Of a DNA stretch of 64,000 bases, positions 44,081-53,571 are shown one piece after another. Under the pieces are notes generated by a model. That model did not search any database. It was not told where the DNA came from and saw only the letters and a program-made list of their open reading frames with translations. A program made the translations under genes and the position numbers. The stretch spans positions 1 to 64,000 of the forward strand of contig CANRID010000004.1 in the NCBI GenBank assembly GCA_947630665.1. The letters are read 5' to 3'. Origin of the DNA: an uncultured Bacteroidales bacterium. Lineage in GTDB: Bacteria; Bacteroidota; Bacteroidia; Bacteroidales; UBA932. Within the stretch, counting starts at the first letter, position 1, and each line of letters opens with the position of its first letter.

Positions 44081-45133
44081 TTGGAACCTCCCAGTAGTTT
44101 AACATTAGAGATTCTTTATTTGGGGATCAGCCTGATCTTTCTTTTGGTTTGTTCTGCCTTGATTTCCGGCAGCGAAGTGGCGTTTTTTTCTTTATCACCC
44201 AAACAAATGGATGATCTGAAAGAGGAACGTAACGATAAACGGAATCAGAAAGTGCTCCGGCTGCTTTCCGATCCCGAATATCTGTTGGGATCTATCCTTC
44301 AGGGAAACAACCTGGTAAATATCCTGATCGTTTTATTGTCCACCACTTTATTGGGGATGCTTTTTGATTTCGACGGCAGACCCGTGTTGGGATTTTTAGT
44401 CAAGACGGTCATCGTAACGTTTATCTTAGTGCTTTTCGGGGAGGTGCTTCCCAAACTTATCGCTACGCATTGCCCGGTGAAATTCGCCCGGTTCATGAGC
44501 GGTCCGCTGTTGTTTATCAGCCCTGTGACCCGGCCGTTTAATTATCTGATGAGCCGGTTCGCCAGCCGGGTAACCCATAATATTCCGCTGCGGGGAGAAG
44601 TGACACTGGAGGAATTGGAAAAAGCCGTGGATCTGGCTACCCCGGGCGCGAGCGAGGAAAAAAAGATTCTGAAAGGGATCGTAAAACTTCCCACCACCGA
44701 TGTGCGGAAGATTATGAAGCCCCGCGTGGATGTGGCGGCCATAGATATGGGAATGACTACGGAGGAGGTGATCGCACTTGCCTCTGAACGGGGATTTTCC
44801 CGGCTGCCCGTGTATCAGGAGAGCTTGGACAATATAAAAGGATTTCTGTACATTAAGGATATGCTTCCGTATTTGTTGGATAAAAATGACAAGTTCGGTT
44901 GGAAAAAACATATCAGGCAAGCGTATTATGTTCCCGAGAGCAAGAAGATCAACGATCTGCTGGAAGAATTCCGGGCTAAGAAAATACATCTGGCGGTGGT
45001 GGTGGACGAATACGGAGGTACGGACGGAATCGTAACGCTGGAAGATATTCTGGAAGAGATAGTGGGGGAGATCGTGGATGAGTCCGATTTTGATGAATTG
45101 CTTCAGAAAGAAAATATTAATCACATTAAATAA
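44081..45133 (+). CDS. gldE: GldE-like CNNM/CBS-domain membrane protein, short form
   Basis: The proposed start is TTG at 44081; no in-frame ATG lies before the first membrane helix, and the only upstream ATG (44059) meets a stop after two codons. The CNNM (DUF21) domain holds about four helices (residues 8-160, including LFGEVLPKLIATHCPVKFARF). Two CBS domains follow (about 190-330), ending VVVDEYGGTDGIVTLEDILEEIVGEI. GldE and HlyC/CorC proteins normally continue with a CorC_HlyC domain of about 80 residues; here a TAA follows within about 15 residues. GldE is a gliding-motility-associated protein in Flavobacteria, but non-gliding Bacteroidales also carry it. The neighbouring phosphopantetheinyl transferase starts 2 bases later. 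Confidence 0.82.
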   Translation: MEPPSSLTLEILYLGISLIFLLVCSALISGSEVAFFSLSPKQMDDLKEERNDKRNQKVLRLLSDPEYLLGSILQGNNLVNILIVLLSTTLLGMLFDFDGRPVLGFLVKTVIVTFILVLFGEVLPKLIATHCPVKFARFMSGPLLFISPVTRPFNYLMSRFASRVTHNIPLRGEVTLEELEKAVDLATPGASEEKKILKGIVKLPTTDVRKIMKPRVDVAAIDMGMTTEEVIALASERGFSRLPVYQESLDNIKGFLYIKDMLPYLLDKNDKFGWKKHIRQAYYVPESKKINDLLEEFRAKKIHLAVVVDEYGGTDGIVTLEDILEEIVGEIVDESDFDELLQKENINHIK

Positions 45134-45134
45134 A

Positions 45135-45770
45135 ATGGCGCTGTATTTAAGGAAAGAGCTGGAAAGCGGAGCGGAAATTTCCGTATGGGAAGTAACCGAA
45201 AGCGAAGAGGAGCTTCTGAAAATCATTTCGATACCCAACGAGGAACTGGAAGAACTTTATCTTACCAAGAGCGGTGCGCGCAGAAGAGAGAAACTGGCGG
45301 TCAGAGCCTTGCTGAATACTATTTTCGAAGATAAAGTATATTTGGGGCATCATGATAACGGGAGCCCTTTTATCCAGAATAATTCCACCCATATAAGCAT
45401 AACGCACACCAACCGTTTCGTGGCGATCATTACCCATCCTACGGAAGATGTGGGAATAGATATCGAATCCGTAAAAAGAGATTTTTCCGCGGTCGAGAAA
45501 AAGGCCTTGTCCCCGGACGAGCGGGAAGATCTGTCCGATAAAAACAGAAATCTGCAGTTAGCTATCTACTGGTGCGCCAAAGAGGCCATCTATAAACGGA
45601 TGAGCCAGCACGGGGTGGACTTTGCAAGGCAAATGGAAATAGATAAATTCAATCCTAAGGAAGAAGGCGAAATAGATGCCACTTTTATTTTCAAGGACGG
45701 CATGGAGGAGAACTTCGGCCTGCAGTACGAAGTCTTTGAAGACCATGTAATGGTCTGGTTAGTAGGCTAA
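45135..45770 (+). CDS. 4'-phosphopantetheinyl transferase superfamily protein
   Basis: The ATG at 45135, two bases after the gldE stop, gives 211 residues; the longer frame from 45078 overlaps gldE. The protein activates carrier proteins by adding phosphopantetheine. The magnesium-binding signature is VGIDIESVKRDFSAVEKKALS (about 111-131) and the second is IYWCAKEAIYKRMS (about 152-165). HISITHTNRFVAIITH precedes them. The length suits an Sfp-like single-domain type. The target carrier protein is not visible. Confidence 0.88.
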   Translation: MALYLRKELESGAEISVWEVTESEEELLKIISIPNEELEELYLTKSGARRREKLAVRALLNTIFEDKVYLGHHDNGSPFIQNNSTHISITHTNRFVAIITHPTEDVGIDIESVKRDFSAVEKKALSPDEREDLSDKNRNLQLAIYWCAKEAIYKRMSQHGVDFARQMEIDKFNPKEEGEIDATFIFKDGMEENFGLQYEVFEDHVMVWLVG

Positions 45771-45782
45771 AGACGGGATTGG

Positions 45783-46229
45783 CTATCCTATGATTTGCCG
45801 GCTGTGGCTTTTGGTTTCCACCTTGTCTATGATATTCTCTATTACGCCCTCTTCGTCTATCACGAATGTTTTCCGGAGAGTCCCCATAAATTCCCGTCCC
45901 ATGAATTTCTTAGGTCCCCAGGAATCGTACGCTTTAATGATGACGGTTTCCGGATCCGAGATCAGAGGAAAAGGAAGATTGTATTTCTCAATGAATTTCT
46001 GATGGGACTTTTGCGAATCCTTGCTCACGCCTATCACTGCATAGCCGTTTGCCAGGAATCTTTCATAATTGTCGCGCAGATCGCAGGCCTCGGCCGTACA
46101 GCCGGGAGTACTGTCTTTCGGGTAAAAATAAAGTACTAATTTCCGTCCGGCGAAATCGGTTAATTTCAATGTATTTCCATTTTGGTCCTGCCCCTGGAAA
46201 TAAGGGGCTTTATCTCCTTTTTGTAACAT
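45783..46229 (-). CDS. bcp: Thioredoxin-dependent thiol peroxidase (Bcp/PrxQ)
   Basis: The ATG at 46229 gives 148 residues; eight further codons upstream have no family match. The peroxidatic Cys44 and resolving Cys49 lie in DSTPGCTAEACDLRD, the PrxQ arrangement. SKDSQKSHQKFIEKYNLPFPLISDP and the TFVIDEEGVI segment complete the thioredoxin fold. It reduces peroxides with thioredoxin. Its stop lies 12 bases from the convergent phosphopantetheinyl transferase gene. Confidence 0.95.
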   Translation of the reverse strand: MLQKGDKAPYFQGQDQNGNTLKLTDFAGRKLVLYFYPKDSTPGCTAEACDLRDNYERFLANGYAVIGVSKDSQKSHQKFIEKYNLPFPLISDPETVIIKAYDSWGPKKFMGREFMGTLRKTFVIDEEGVIENIIDKVETKSHSRQIIG

Positions 46230-46263
46230 GGTAATATGAAATTCGGTTAACAAAATAAATAAA

Positions 46264-46300
46264 ACCCCGGCAGGAACCGATCGGTCGGCCGTGCCGGGGT
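46264..46300 (-). terminator. Terminator of groESL
   Basis: ACCCCGGCA and TGCCGGGGT pair perfectly around a 19-base loop. On the minus strand the hairpin is followed by a T-rich run (tttatttatttt). It lies just past the groEL stop and before the bcp start. Confidence 0.85.
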
Positions 46301-46317
46301 AAAATATTTGCGGTTTT

Positions 46318-47961
<1,644 letters not shown>

Positions 47962-47992
47962 TTATTTTTTATGTATTCGAATATTATCAGAA

Positions 47993-48262
47993 CTAAATAA
48001 CAGCCAATACATCCGACTGGCGCATGATCATATAAGACTGACCGTCGATGTTGATCTCGGTGCCTGCGTATTTACCGTATAAAACAGTATCGCCGACTTT
48101 TAACTCCATCGGCTCATCCTTTTTGCCGGGACCTACTGCCAAGACTTTTCCTTCCTGTGGTTTTTCTTTCGCAGTATCCGGAATATACAATCCCGCTGCC
48201 GTTTTTGTTTCAGCCTCTTTGGGCTCAATGAGAACTCTGTCTGCTAATGGTTTAATATTCAT
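47993..48262 (-). CDS. groES: Co-chaperonin GroES
   Basis: The 89-residue protein forms the heptameric lid of Gro[23 protein letters not shown] is the conserved start and [20 protein letters not shown] the mobile-loop and beta-barrel end. The mobile loop ([19 protein letters not shown]) is intact. No CIRCE inverted repeat precedes it. Confidence 0.98.
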   Translation of the reverse strand: MNIKPLADRVLIEPKEAETKTAAGLYIPDTAKEKPQEGKVLAVGPGKKDEPMELKVGDTVLYGKYAGTEINIDGQSYMIMRQSDVLAVI

Positions 48263-48382
48263 GATTTTATGTTTTTATAAGGTTTATTATTTTGTTTATT
48301 ATCCAATGCTTCGTTTCATAACGGCGCCAAAGAGCCGCATTCTGTCCCCTGCCAGCGCAAATCGGGTGCCAAAACAAAACCA

Positions 48383-48395
48383 TGTCAATTTGACA
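48383..48395. promoter_or_regulatory. Palindrome upstream of groES
   Basis: TGTCAATTTGACA is an inverted repeat, TGTCAA and TTGACA around one T, about 120 bases before groES. On the minus strand its TTGACA lies 17 bases before CCGATTTG, a weak match to a -7 element. It may be an operator or part of a groESL promoter; it is not a CIRCE element. The rest of 48263-48555 shows no gene. Confidence 0.3.
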
Positions 48396-48555
48396 GATTG
48401 CAGAAGATGCCGGCAATAAATTCTAAAACGTTTTACGGAAACAGATTGTTGCGGCTTCCGGCATTCTTTATCCGGAAAAAATCGTATCTTCGCCCTCAGC
48501 CGGCGTGATTCCGCGCAGGCATTGCCGCGAACCGTTTAATTCATGGAATGTTTTA

Positions 48556-49005
48556 ATGGAAGAGAAAAATTATACTGCGGATGAAAATTATATGCGGGAA
48601 GCCTTGAAAGAGGCCCTTCGGGCGCAGGAAAAAAACGAAGTGCCGGTGGGTGCGGTGATAGTTTGCGGGAACCGGATTATCGCCCGGGCGTATAATCTGA
48701 CCCAGACGCTTACCGATCCTACCGCGCATGCGGAAATGCAGGCGATTACTATGGCGACGAATTATTTAGGAGGAAAATATTTATCTTCGTGTACCTTATA
48801 CGTAACGGTAGAACCGTGTCCCATGTGTGCCGCCGCGCTCAACTGGGCGCAGATAGGCCGGGTCGTGTACGGGACTCCCGACCCTAAAAGAGGGTATTCT
48901 CTGTTTTCGCCGTCATTGCTGCACCCTAAAACGGAATTGTCGGGAGGCGTACTTGAAGCCCAGTGCAGCGAACTGATCGTTCACTTTTTCAGAAATAAGC
49001 GATAA
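48556..49005 (+). CDS. tadA: tRNA(adenine-34) deaminase TadA
   Basis: The enzyme converts wobble adenosine-34 to inosine in tRNA-Arg. The ATG at 48556 gives 149 residues; 17 more codons lie in frame upstream but their reading is not family-like. The zinc site is HAEMQAI (His58, Glu60) with PCPMC (Cys88, Cys91). EVPVGAVIVCGNRIIARAYN matches the start of TadA. A TATCTTCG element at 48485-48492 is close to the promoter consensus. The YqaA-type gene overlaps its stop by one base (TAATG). Confidence 0.94.
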   Translation: MEEKNYTADENYMREALKEALRAQEKNEVPVGAVIVCGNRIIARAYNLTQTLTDPTAHAEMQAITMATNYLGGKYLSSCTLYVTVEPCPMCAAALNWAQIGRVVYGTPDPKRGYSLFSPSLLHPKTELSGGVLEAQCSELIVHFFRNKR

Positions 49006-49469
49006 TGGAATTTTTACAGGAATTCGGGTACATAGGATTATTCATAGGCACCTTTCTGGCCGCTACCGTCATTCCTTTCAGCTCGGAATTTCTCATTATC
49101 GGGATTTTGGTTGCGGGGGGCAACCCTTTGCTCTCTTTTATCCTGGCCACTGCCGGAAACTGGTTAGGCGGATTGACCTCCTATTGTTTAGGGTATCTCG
49201 GGAAATGGGAATGGTTGGAGAAATGGTTCGGGGTGACCCGGCAGAATCTGGAAAAACAGAAACGCCGGATCGATAAATACGGGGCGCTGCTCGCGTTTTT
49301 AAGCTGGGCGCCGTTCATAGGAGATCTGTTTGCCGTCGGACTCGGATTCTACCGGCTGGATTTTATAAAATGCTCTTTATATATGCTCATAGGGAAAGCG
49401 ATGCGTTTCGGGGTGTGGGTGATTTTATATGTGGCTTATGGGCAGAGATTTATAGATATGATTTCCTGA
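49005..49469 (+). CDS. YqaA/DedA-type membrane protein
   Basis: The 154-residue SNARE-associated (VTT/DedA) family member has four to five hydrophobic segments, including LFIGTFLAATVIPFSSEFLI and LSFILATAGNWLGGLTSYCLG. A conserved LSWAPFIGDLFAVGLGFYRL lies in the C-terminal half. It has the length of short YqaA proteins. The family functions in lipid scrambling or membrane homeostasis; no substrate can be inferred. It shares a transcript with tadA by a one-base overlap. Confidence 0.87.
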   Translation: MEFLQEFGYIGLFIGTFLAATVIPFSSEFLIIGILVAGGNPLLSFILATAGNWLGGLTSYCLGYLGKWEWLEKWFGVTRQNLEKQKRRIDKYGALLAFLSWAPFIGDLFAVGLGFYRLDFIKCSLYMLIGKAMRFGVWVILYVAYGQRFIDMIS

Positions 49470-49490
49470 AGGGGCCATACGCAGATTTTT

Positions 49491-49520
49491 TTTGCGGATG
49501 AAAATTTCTTTTTATCTTTG
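49491..49520 (+). promoter_or_regulatory. Promoter of tRNA-Gln
   Basis: TTTG (49491-49494), an 18-base spacer and TATCTTTG (49513-49520) form a good Bacteroidota promoter 15 bases before the tRNA. Confidence 0.8.
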
Positions 49521-49535
49521 CAGCTACGTTCAGAA

Positions 49536-49606
49536 TGAGATATGGTGTAACGGTAGCACTACAGATTTTGGTTCTGTCTGTCCAGGTTCGAATCCTGGTA
49601 TCTCAA
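49536..49606 (+). tRNA. tRNA-Gln (anticodon TTG)
   Basis: The 71-base tRNA has acceptor strands TGAGATA and TATCTCA with discriminator A. The anticodon arm is ACAGA-TTTTGGT-TCTGT with anticodon TTG, and the T arm is CCAGG-TTCGAAT-CCTGG. The 3' CCA is not encoded. Confidence 0.96.
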
Positions 49607-49611
49607 CGCGG

Positions 49612-49641
49612 CAAGGCTGTTCCTCTTAGGGAGCGGCCTTG
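49612..49641 (+). terminator. Terminator of tRNA-Gln
   Basis: CAAGGCTGTTCC pairs with GGGAGCGGCCTTG (with G-U pairs) around a short loop six bases after the tRNA. The T-run is only gtttg, so termination may be incomplete. Confidence 0.6.
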
Positions 49642-49708
49642 TTTGCTCCGGCGGTGGGTGGAATAGATTTTGAGAGAACCGTTATTTATTAGAATTAATA
49701 TAAGCTGT

Positions 49709-50794
49709 ATGATGAATGCCGTATACGATCCTGTCCGCCGGTATGCGGTTATTTTCCTTTTGGGAATAACCGCCGCGTTTGTATGCACGGTCTTTTCCGG
49801 ATGTTCCGGAGGAAAAAGAGAAAGCGGAAAAATGGCCGCGCCGACGGTCGAAGATGCCGGAACGGCCGATGCGGGAGATTTCCCTGCCATAACGGTCCCT
49901 CAAATGATCGCTTCCGATAAAGAAGCCCTTGAATATATGCTCGAGAATTACTGGAACGGTTTTTTGTCTTCGGAGCGGTTGGAGAAAACAACAAATAAAG
50001 CGGAGGCCGGAAACCCGCAGGTGCTGGGGGTGGATTCCGTAAAATTCGACAAGGCTTTTGCGGAATATGTCTATCTGCTGGACCTTGCTGAAAAAAATGC
50101 TCCCCGGGAGCCGGATCTGAGAAACCGGTCGGTGGGAAAACTTTTCCGGGCGGCGGATTCCCTGTACGCTATGGGAGAAAAAACCTTCCTGCTCAGGCTG
50201 ATGGATCTGGGCGAGCGGTATCTTTATTACCCCAACTCTCCTTTCCTCAATGAAGAATTATATATCCCTTTTGTAGATAATATATTGGCGCTTCATTCTT
50301 TGGACAGCCTTTCCAAAATGGCCTACGAATACCAGTCCCGGATAGTGCATCTTAACCGGAAAGGTTTTCCGGCCGGAGATTTCGAACTCGCCTTTACGGA
50401 CGAAAACGGAATGAGGCGGGAACGGCTGTACGACCTTAAAGCGGACTACTTGTTGCTTTATTTCAATAATCCCGACTGTCAGAGCTGCAAAATCGTCTCG
50501 GAAAAAATAAAGGATATTCCCGTCTTGCGGGAAATGACCCGGCAGGGAAAACTCAAGGTGGTGTCCATGTATGTAGATACGGACCTGGATCTTTGGAAAC
50601 GGTATGCCGGGAATTATCCCGACAATTGGATTTATGCTTACGACCCGCTTTTCATTTTAAGGGAAAATGGAATTTACGGGCTTCGGGCTATCCCTTCCCT
50701 TTATCTGCTGGATAAAGACAAGCGCGTGATTCTGAAAGACGCACAACCTGAGGTGGTAGCGGAAGAACTGGAGTACCGCTCCGACCGTCTGTAA
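49709..50794 (+). CDS. DUF5106 thioredoxin-like lipoprotein
   Basis: The likely start is the ATG at 49709 or the one at 49712; the upstream TTG at 49670 is less likely. The 361-residue product has a membrane-spanning signal and a lipobox ending in VFSGC (Cys32), so it is probably a lipoprotein. DUF5106-like helical content follows (about 60-230). The C-terminal half (about 235-350) is thioredoxin-like, with NNPDCQSCKIVSEK giving a CxxC pair, VVSMYVDTDLDLWKRY, and RAIPSLYLLDKDKRVI with the cis-proline. Such proteins are probably redox partners in the periplasm or at the outer membrane. It diverges from nothing and has no operon partner. Confidence 0.85.
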   Translation: MMNAVYDPVRRYAVIFLLGITAAFVCTVFSGCSGGKRESGKMAAPTVEDAGTADAGDFPAITVPQMIASDKEALEYMLENYWNGFLSSERLEKTTNKAEAGNPQVLGVDSVKFDKAFAEYVYLLDLAEKNAPREPDLRNRSVGKLFRAADSLYAMGEKTFLLRLMDLGERYLYYPNSPFLNEELYIPFVDNILALHSLDSLSKMAYEYQSRIVHLNRKGFPAGDFELAFTDENGMRRERLYDLKADYLLLYFNNPDCQSCKIVSEKIKDIPVLREMTRQGKLKVVSMYVDTDLDLWKRYAGNYPDNWIYAYDPLFILRENGIYGLRAIPSLYLLDKDKRVILKDAQPEVVAEELEYRSDRL

Positions 50795-50802
50795 CCGGCA
50801 GG

Positions 50803-51741
50803 TTATCTTACTATGACCGCATTGGCTACGGAACGCACTCCCCGGTGATCGAATTTATGGTTATCGGTCGGGTAATTCACGATTCCCTCTTCGTGGGAAA
50901 CTTTTTTGCCTCCTAAATCCGGCCGGATATACAGAGTAGTAGAACCGCCGCCGTCGAGGTTGAGCAAATCGCTGGCTCCTAACCACCGGAACATCTTCTG
51001 CAATTCCTCCAGGCTCATCCCCTGGGCCTGGGCATTTCTTCCGTCAACGGTAATCAGCCATATTTTCCCTTCCGCCGTAATCCCGACAGCCGTGCGGGGA
51101 TGCCGCTGTATATAAAAAGAATCGTTACGGAGCGGTTCGTCCTGGCCGTGAATACGCAGCAAAGGACCCGAAGTCAGCAAATCTTCCGCCTCCACGGTAG
51201 TTTCCCAAACAGCGGACGTATCGGCTTTCAAAATAGAGAGACGGCCGTTTTGTACGGCTATCGCTCCCAACTGATGCCTCAGCCGCTGCGTTCCGTCCTT
51301 GTATTCATTCGGCGCCAGTTCGCGTCCGTCCACCCGCAGGTAATCCACGGAATTATATGGCTTGTTCAATGCGAAAAACGACCCGTTTATTGCGACAAGG
51401 GCCTCTTCTTCCCGGGCGATGACCCCTACCGGAGTCAGTTTTTCCCGGGCGATGATATCGATTCGCGGAGTTTTGCCGGAATGCCGGTTTTTACGGGGAA
51501 AATCGATTTCCACAATGGAAACGGATTGGTTGGATCCGAAAAGGGAATGATCCGTAAAATGATATTGCTTTAATGAAATTCCTTTTTTCAGCCGGACGGT
51601 ATTCCACCGGGTCCCGACAACCGTCAGCGAATCCTGATCCTCTTGCGGGAGAATGTCCGCCGCCCGCAGATCGGCAGGCCCTGAGAAAAGAGACAGGAAT
51701 AAGGCTGCCGGCAAATAGAATAAAATGGTTTTTCCGAACAT
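50803..51741 (-). CDS. NAGPA-domain (phosphodiester glycosidase family) secreted protein
   Basis: The 312-residue product carries a signal peptide of about 27 residues (ending near DLRAAD). The phosphodiester glycosidase (NAGPA, DUF2233) domain is recognised by EEALVAINGSFFALNKPYNSV, the TAVGITAEGKIWLITVDGR segment and the hallmark DLLNLDGGGSTTLYI. Animal relatives uncover mannose-6-phosphate; bacterial relatives act on cell-wall or polysaccharide phosphodiesters. The substrate here is unknown. It ends 9 bases from the convergent lipoprotein gene and lies just downstream of the Na/Pi cotransporter gene (21-base gap), so it may be co-transcribed. Confidence 0.88.
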   Translation of the reverse strand: MFGKTILFYLPAALFLSLFSGPADLRAADILPQEDQDSLTVVGTRWNTVRLKKGISLKQYHFTDHSLFGSNQSVSIVEIDFPRKNRHSGKTPRIDIIAREKLTPVGVIAREEEALVAINGSFFALNKPYNSVDYLRVDGRELAPNEYKDGTQRLRHQLGAIAVQNGRLSILKADTSAVWETTVEAEDLLTSGPLLRIHGQDEPLRNDSFYIQRHPRTAVGITAEGKIWLITVDGRNAQAQGMSLEELQKMFRWLGASDLLNLDGGGSTTLYIRPDLGGKKVSHEEGIVNYPTDNHKFDHRGVRSVANAVIVR

Positions 51742-51762
51742 TTTTAGTTAGTTTAAAAGGTC

Positions 51763-53457
51763 TTATTTTATCTCGATGATCGCTTCGGAGATATTGATCA
51801 TAAAGTCGCCTACATGCTCGCATTCCGAGATCAGATCCATATAATATACGCCTGTGAGGTAAGAGTATAAATTGTTTTCCAGATTAAGCAGATGTTCTTC
51901 CTTAAGATTGTTCCGGTATTCGTTGATGTCCTGTTCGATATCCTGGGCATTCGCGATATCCTCTATCTTGGAGTAACCTAATTCCAGGTTGTGGATCATG
52001 CTTTCAAACCCCCTGTCCAACAGATCTATCATATAATTGAGCTTTTTGATCATGCCCGGATCGAATTTTTTGTCATGGAGGTTTCTGCGTTGCAGTATCC
52101 GGGCTATGTTGAATCCCGAATCCCCGATGCTTTCAAGCTCGCTGATGATTTTATACATGGCCTGGATCCTCCGGCCGCTCTCTTCGCTCAATACCCCTTC
52201 GGAAATGTTGTTCAGGTACTTGGCTATCTCAAATTCGACACGGTCGGTAATCTGCTCGTAATGCTCCAGCTTTTTATAAAGTTCATCGAACCGCTCGGGA
52301 TCGTCGGTATTGACGGCTTCGCGGGCATAGCCGTATTGCCGGTAACACAATTTGGCGAAATGGACGATTTCCTCCTTGGCCTGCCCTAAGGAAAGTTCGG
52401 AAGTACTCAGCAGACCGCCTTGTATATATTGGAGACGGAATACCTCCTCCTCTTTGGGACTCTTTATCAGATAGGTCACCAACTTGACGATTTGCGGAGT
52501 AAACCAAACTAAAATTAATGTGTTGCATATATTGAAAAGGGTATGGACCGTAGCTACCGAATACAGGAGGGAGGCGGAAGAGGCCCCCGGCTGAAGCGGG
52601 TTGTCGCAGCCTATGGCTACGATGATTTTGGAAACTGTCAGCAGGAACGGATGGAAAAGGGCCAGCACCCACAAGACTCCGAACAGATTGAAAACGGAGT
52701 GGGCGCAGGCGGCCCGTCGGGCGGATACATTCGCCACGGCAGCCGCTATGTTGGCGGTGATAGTGGTTCCGATGTTTTCCCCCAATACCAAGGCTGCGGC
52801 CATTTCGAATGGAATCCAGCCGTTGTTGACCATTACCAAGGTGAGGGCCATGGTCGCGCTGGAAGATTGCAGCACGATGGTCAATATGGTTCCGATCATT
52901 ACGAAAATGATTACCGAAAGGAACCCGAAATTGGTCCATTTTTGAAGAAAAGCCAGCACTTCGGGAGATTGCTGGAGATTGGGTAGAGCGTCTTTCAGAA
53001 AATTCAGTCCCAGAAAAAGAAGGGCGAACCCGATCAGCAGTTCCCCAATGGATTTTTTCCGTTTGGCTTTCGCCATCATAAAGACGAATCCGAATCCGAT
53101 AAGGGGTATGGAGATGATTGAAATGTCCGCTTTGAATCCCAACAGGGAGATCAGCCACGCCGTGAAAGTAGTTCCGATGTTGGCTCCCATGATGACGCCG
53201 ATGGACTGGATCAGGGACAGCAGCCCGGCATTGACGAAACTCACGACCATGACGGTAGTGGCGCTGGAAGATTGGATAAGAGCCGTAATGAACAGACCGG
53301 TGAAAATCCTTTTGACGGGATTGGAGGTCATTGCGGCTAAAAAATTCCTTAATTTATCGCCCGCTACTTTCTGCAGCGCTTCGCTCATCAGGGTCATTCC
53401 GTAAAGAAAAAGACCCAATGAGCCCAGAAGTGTTAAAATTTTAAAAACTACAACCAT
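51763..53457 (-). CDS. Na/Pi cotransporter family protein with PhoU-like domain
   Basis: The ATG at 53457 gives 564 residues. Two inverted repeats of the NaPi-II fold each contain a QSSS motif (ALIQSSSATTVMVV and IVLQSSSATMALTL), with about eight to nine membrane helices up to residue 330. The C-terminal 200 residues are helical and PhoU-like (QYGYAREAVNTDDPERFDELYKKL, EFIAKYLNN-like regions), probably regulating transport. It imports phosphate, or possibly another anion, with sodium. No pst system is nearby. It shares an intergenic promoter zone with the large protease-like gene. Confidence 0.93.
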   Translation of the reverse strand: MVVVFKILTLLGSLGLFLYGMTLMSEALQKVAGDKLRNFLAAMTSNPVKRIFTGLFITALIQSSSATTVMVVSFVNAGLLSLIQSIGVIMGANIGTTFTAWLISLLGFKADISIISIPLIGFGFVFMMAKAKRKKSIGELLIGFALLFLGLNFLKDALPNLQQSPEVLAFLQKWTNFGFLSVIIFVMIGTILTIVLQSSSATMALTLVMVNNGWIPFEMAAALVLGENIGTTITANIAAAVANVSARRAACAHSVFNLFGVLWVLALFHPFLLTVSKIIVAIGCDNPLQPGASSASLLYSVATVHTLFNICNTLILVWFTPQIVKLVTYLIKSPKEEEVFRLQYIQGGLLSTSELSLGQAKEEIVHFAKLCYRQYGYAREAVNTDDPERFDELYKKLEHYEQITDRVEFEIAKYLNNISEGVLSEESGRRIQAMYKIISELESIGDSGFNIARILQRRNLHDKKFDPGMIKKLNYMIDLLDRGFESMIHNLELGYSKIEDIANAQDIEQDINEYRNNLKEEHLLNLENNLYSYLTGVYYMDLISECEHVGDFMINISEAIIEIK

Positions 53458-53480
53458 TAATATATGGATAAATGTCTTCG

Positions 53481-53488
53481 CAAATATA
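53481..53488 (-). promoter_or_regulatory. Promoter -7 element for the Na/Pi cotransporter gene
   Basis: The minus strand reads TATATTTG, a TAnnTTTG match 24 bases before the ATG at 53457. On the other strand TATCTTCG at 53531-53538 is a near match that could serve the rightward gene. Confidence 0.5.
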
Positions 53489-53571
53489 ACGCATATAATC
53501 GGAGTAATAAACAATCTCCTTTTTATTTGTTATCTTCGCTGTTGTATTTAAATCCGCGGAGGGACGCGAGT

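Noticed and set aside
48263..48555. CIRCE element before groES
   Set aside because: TTAGCACTC-N9-GAGTGCTAA or close variants are not present.
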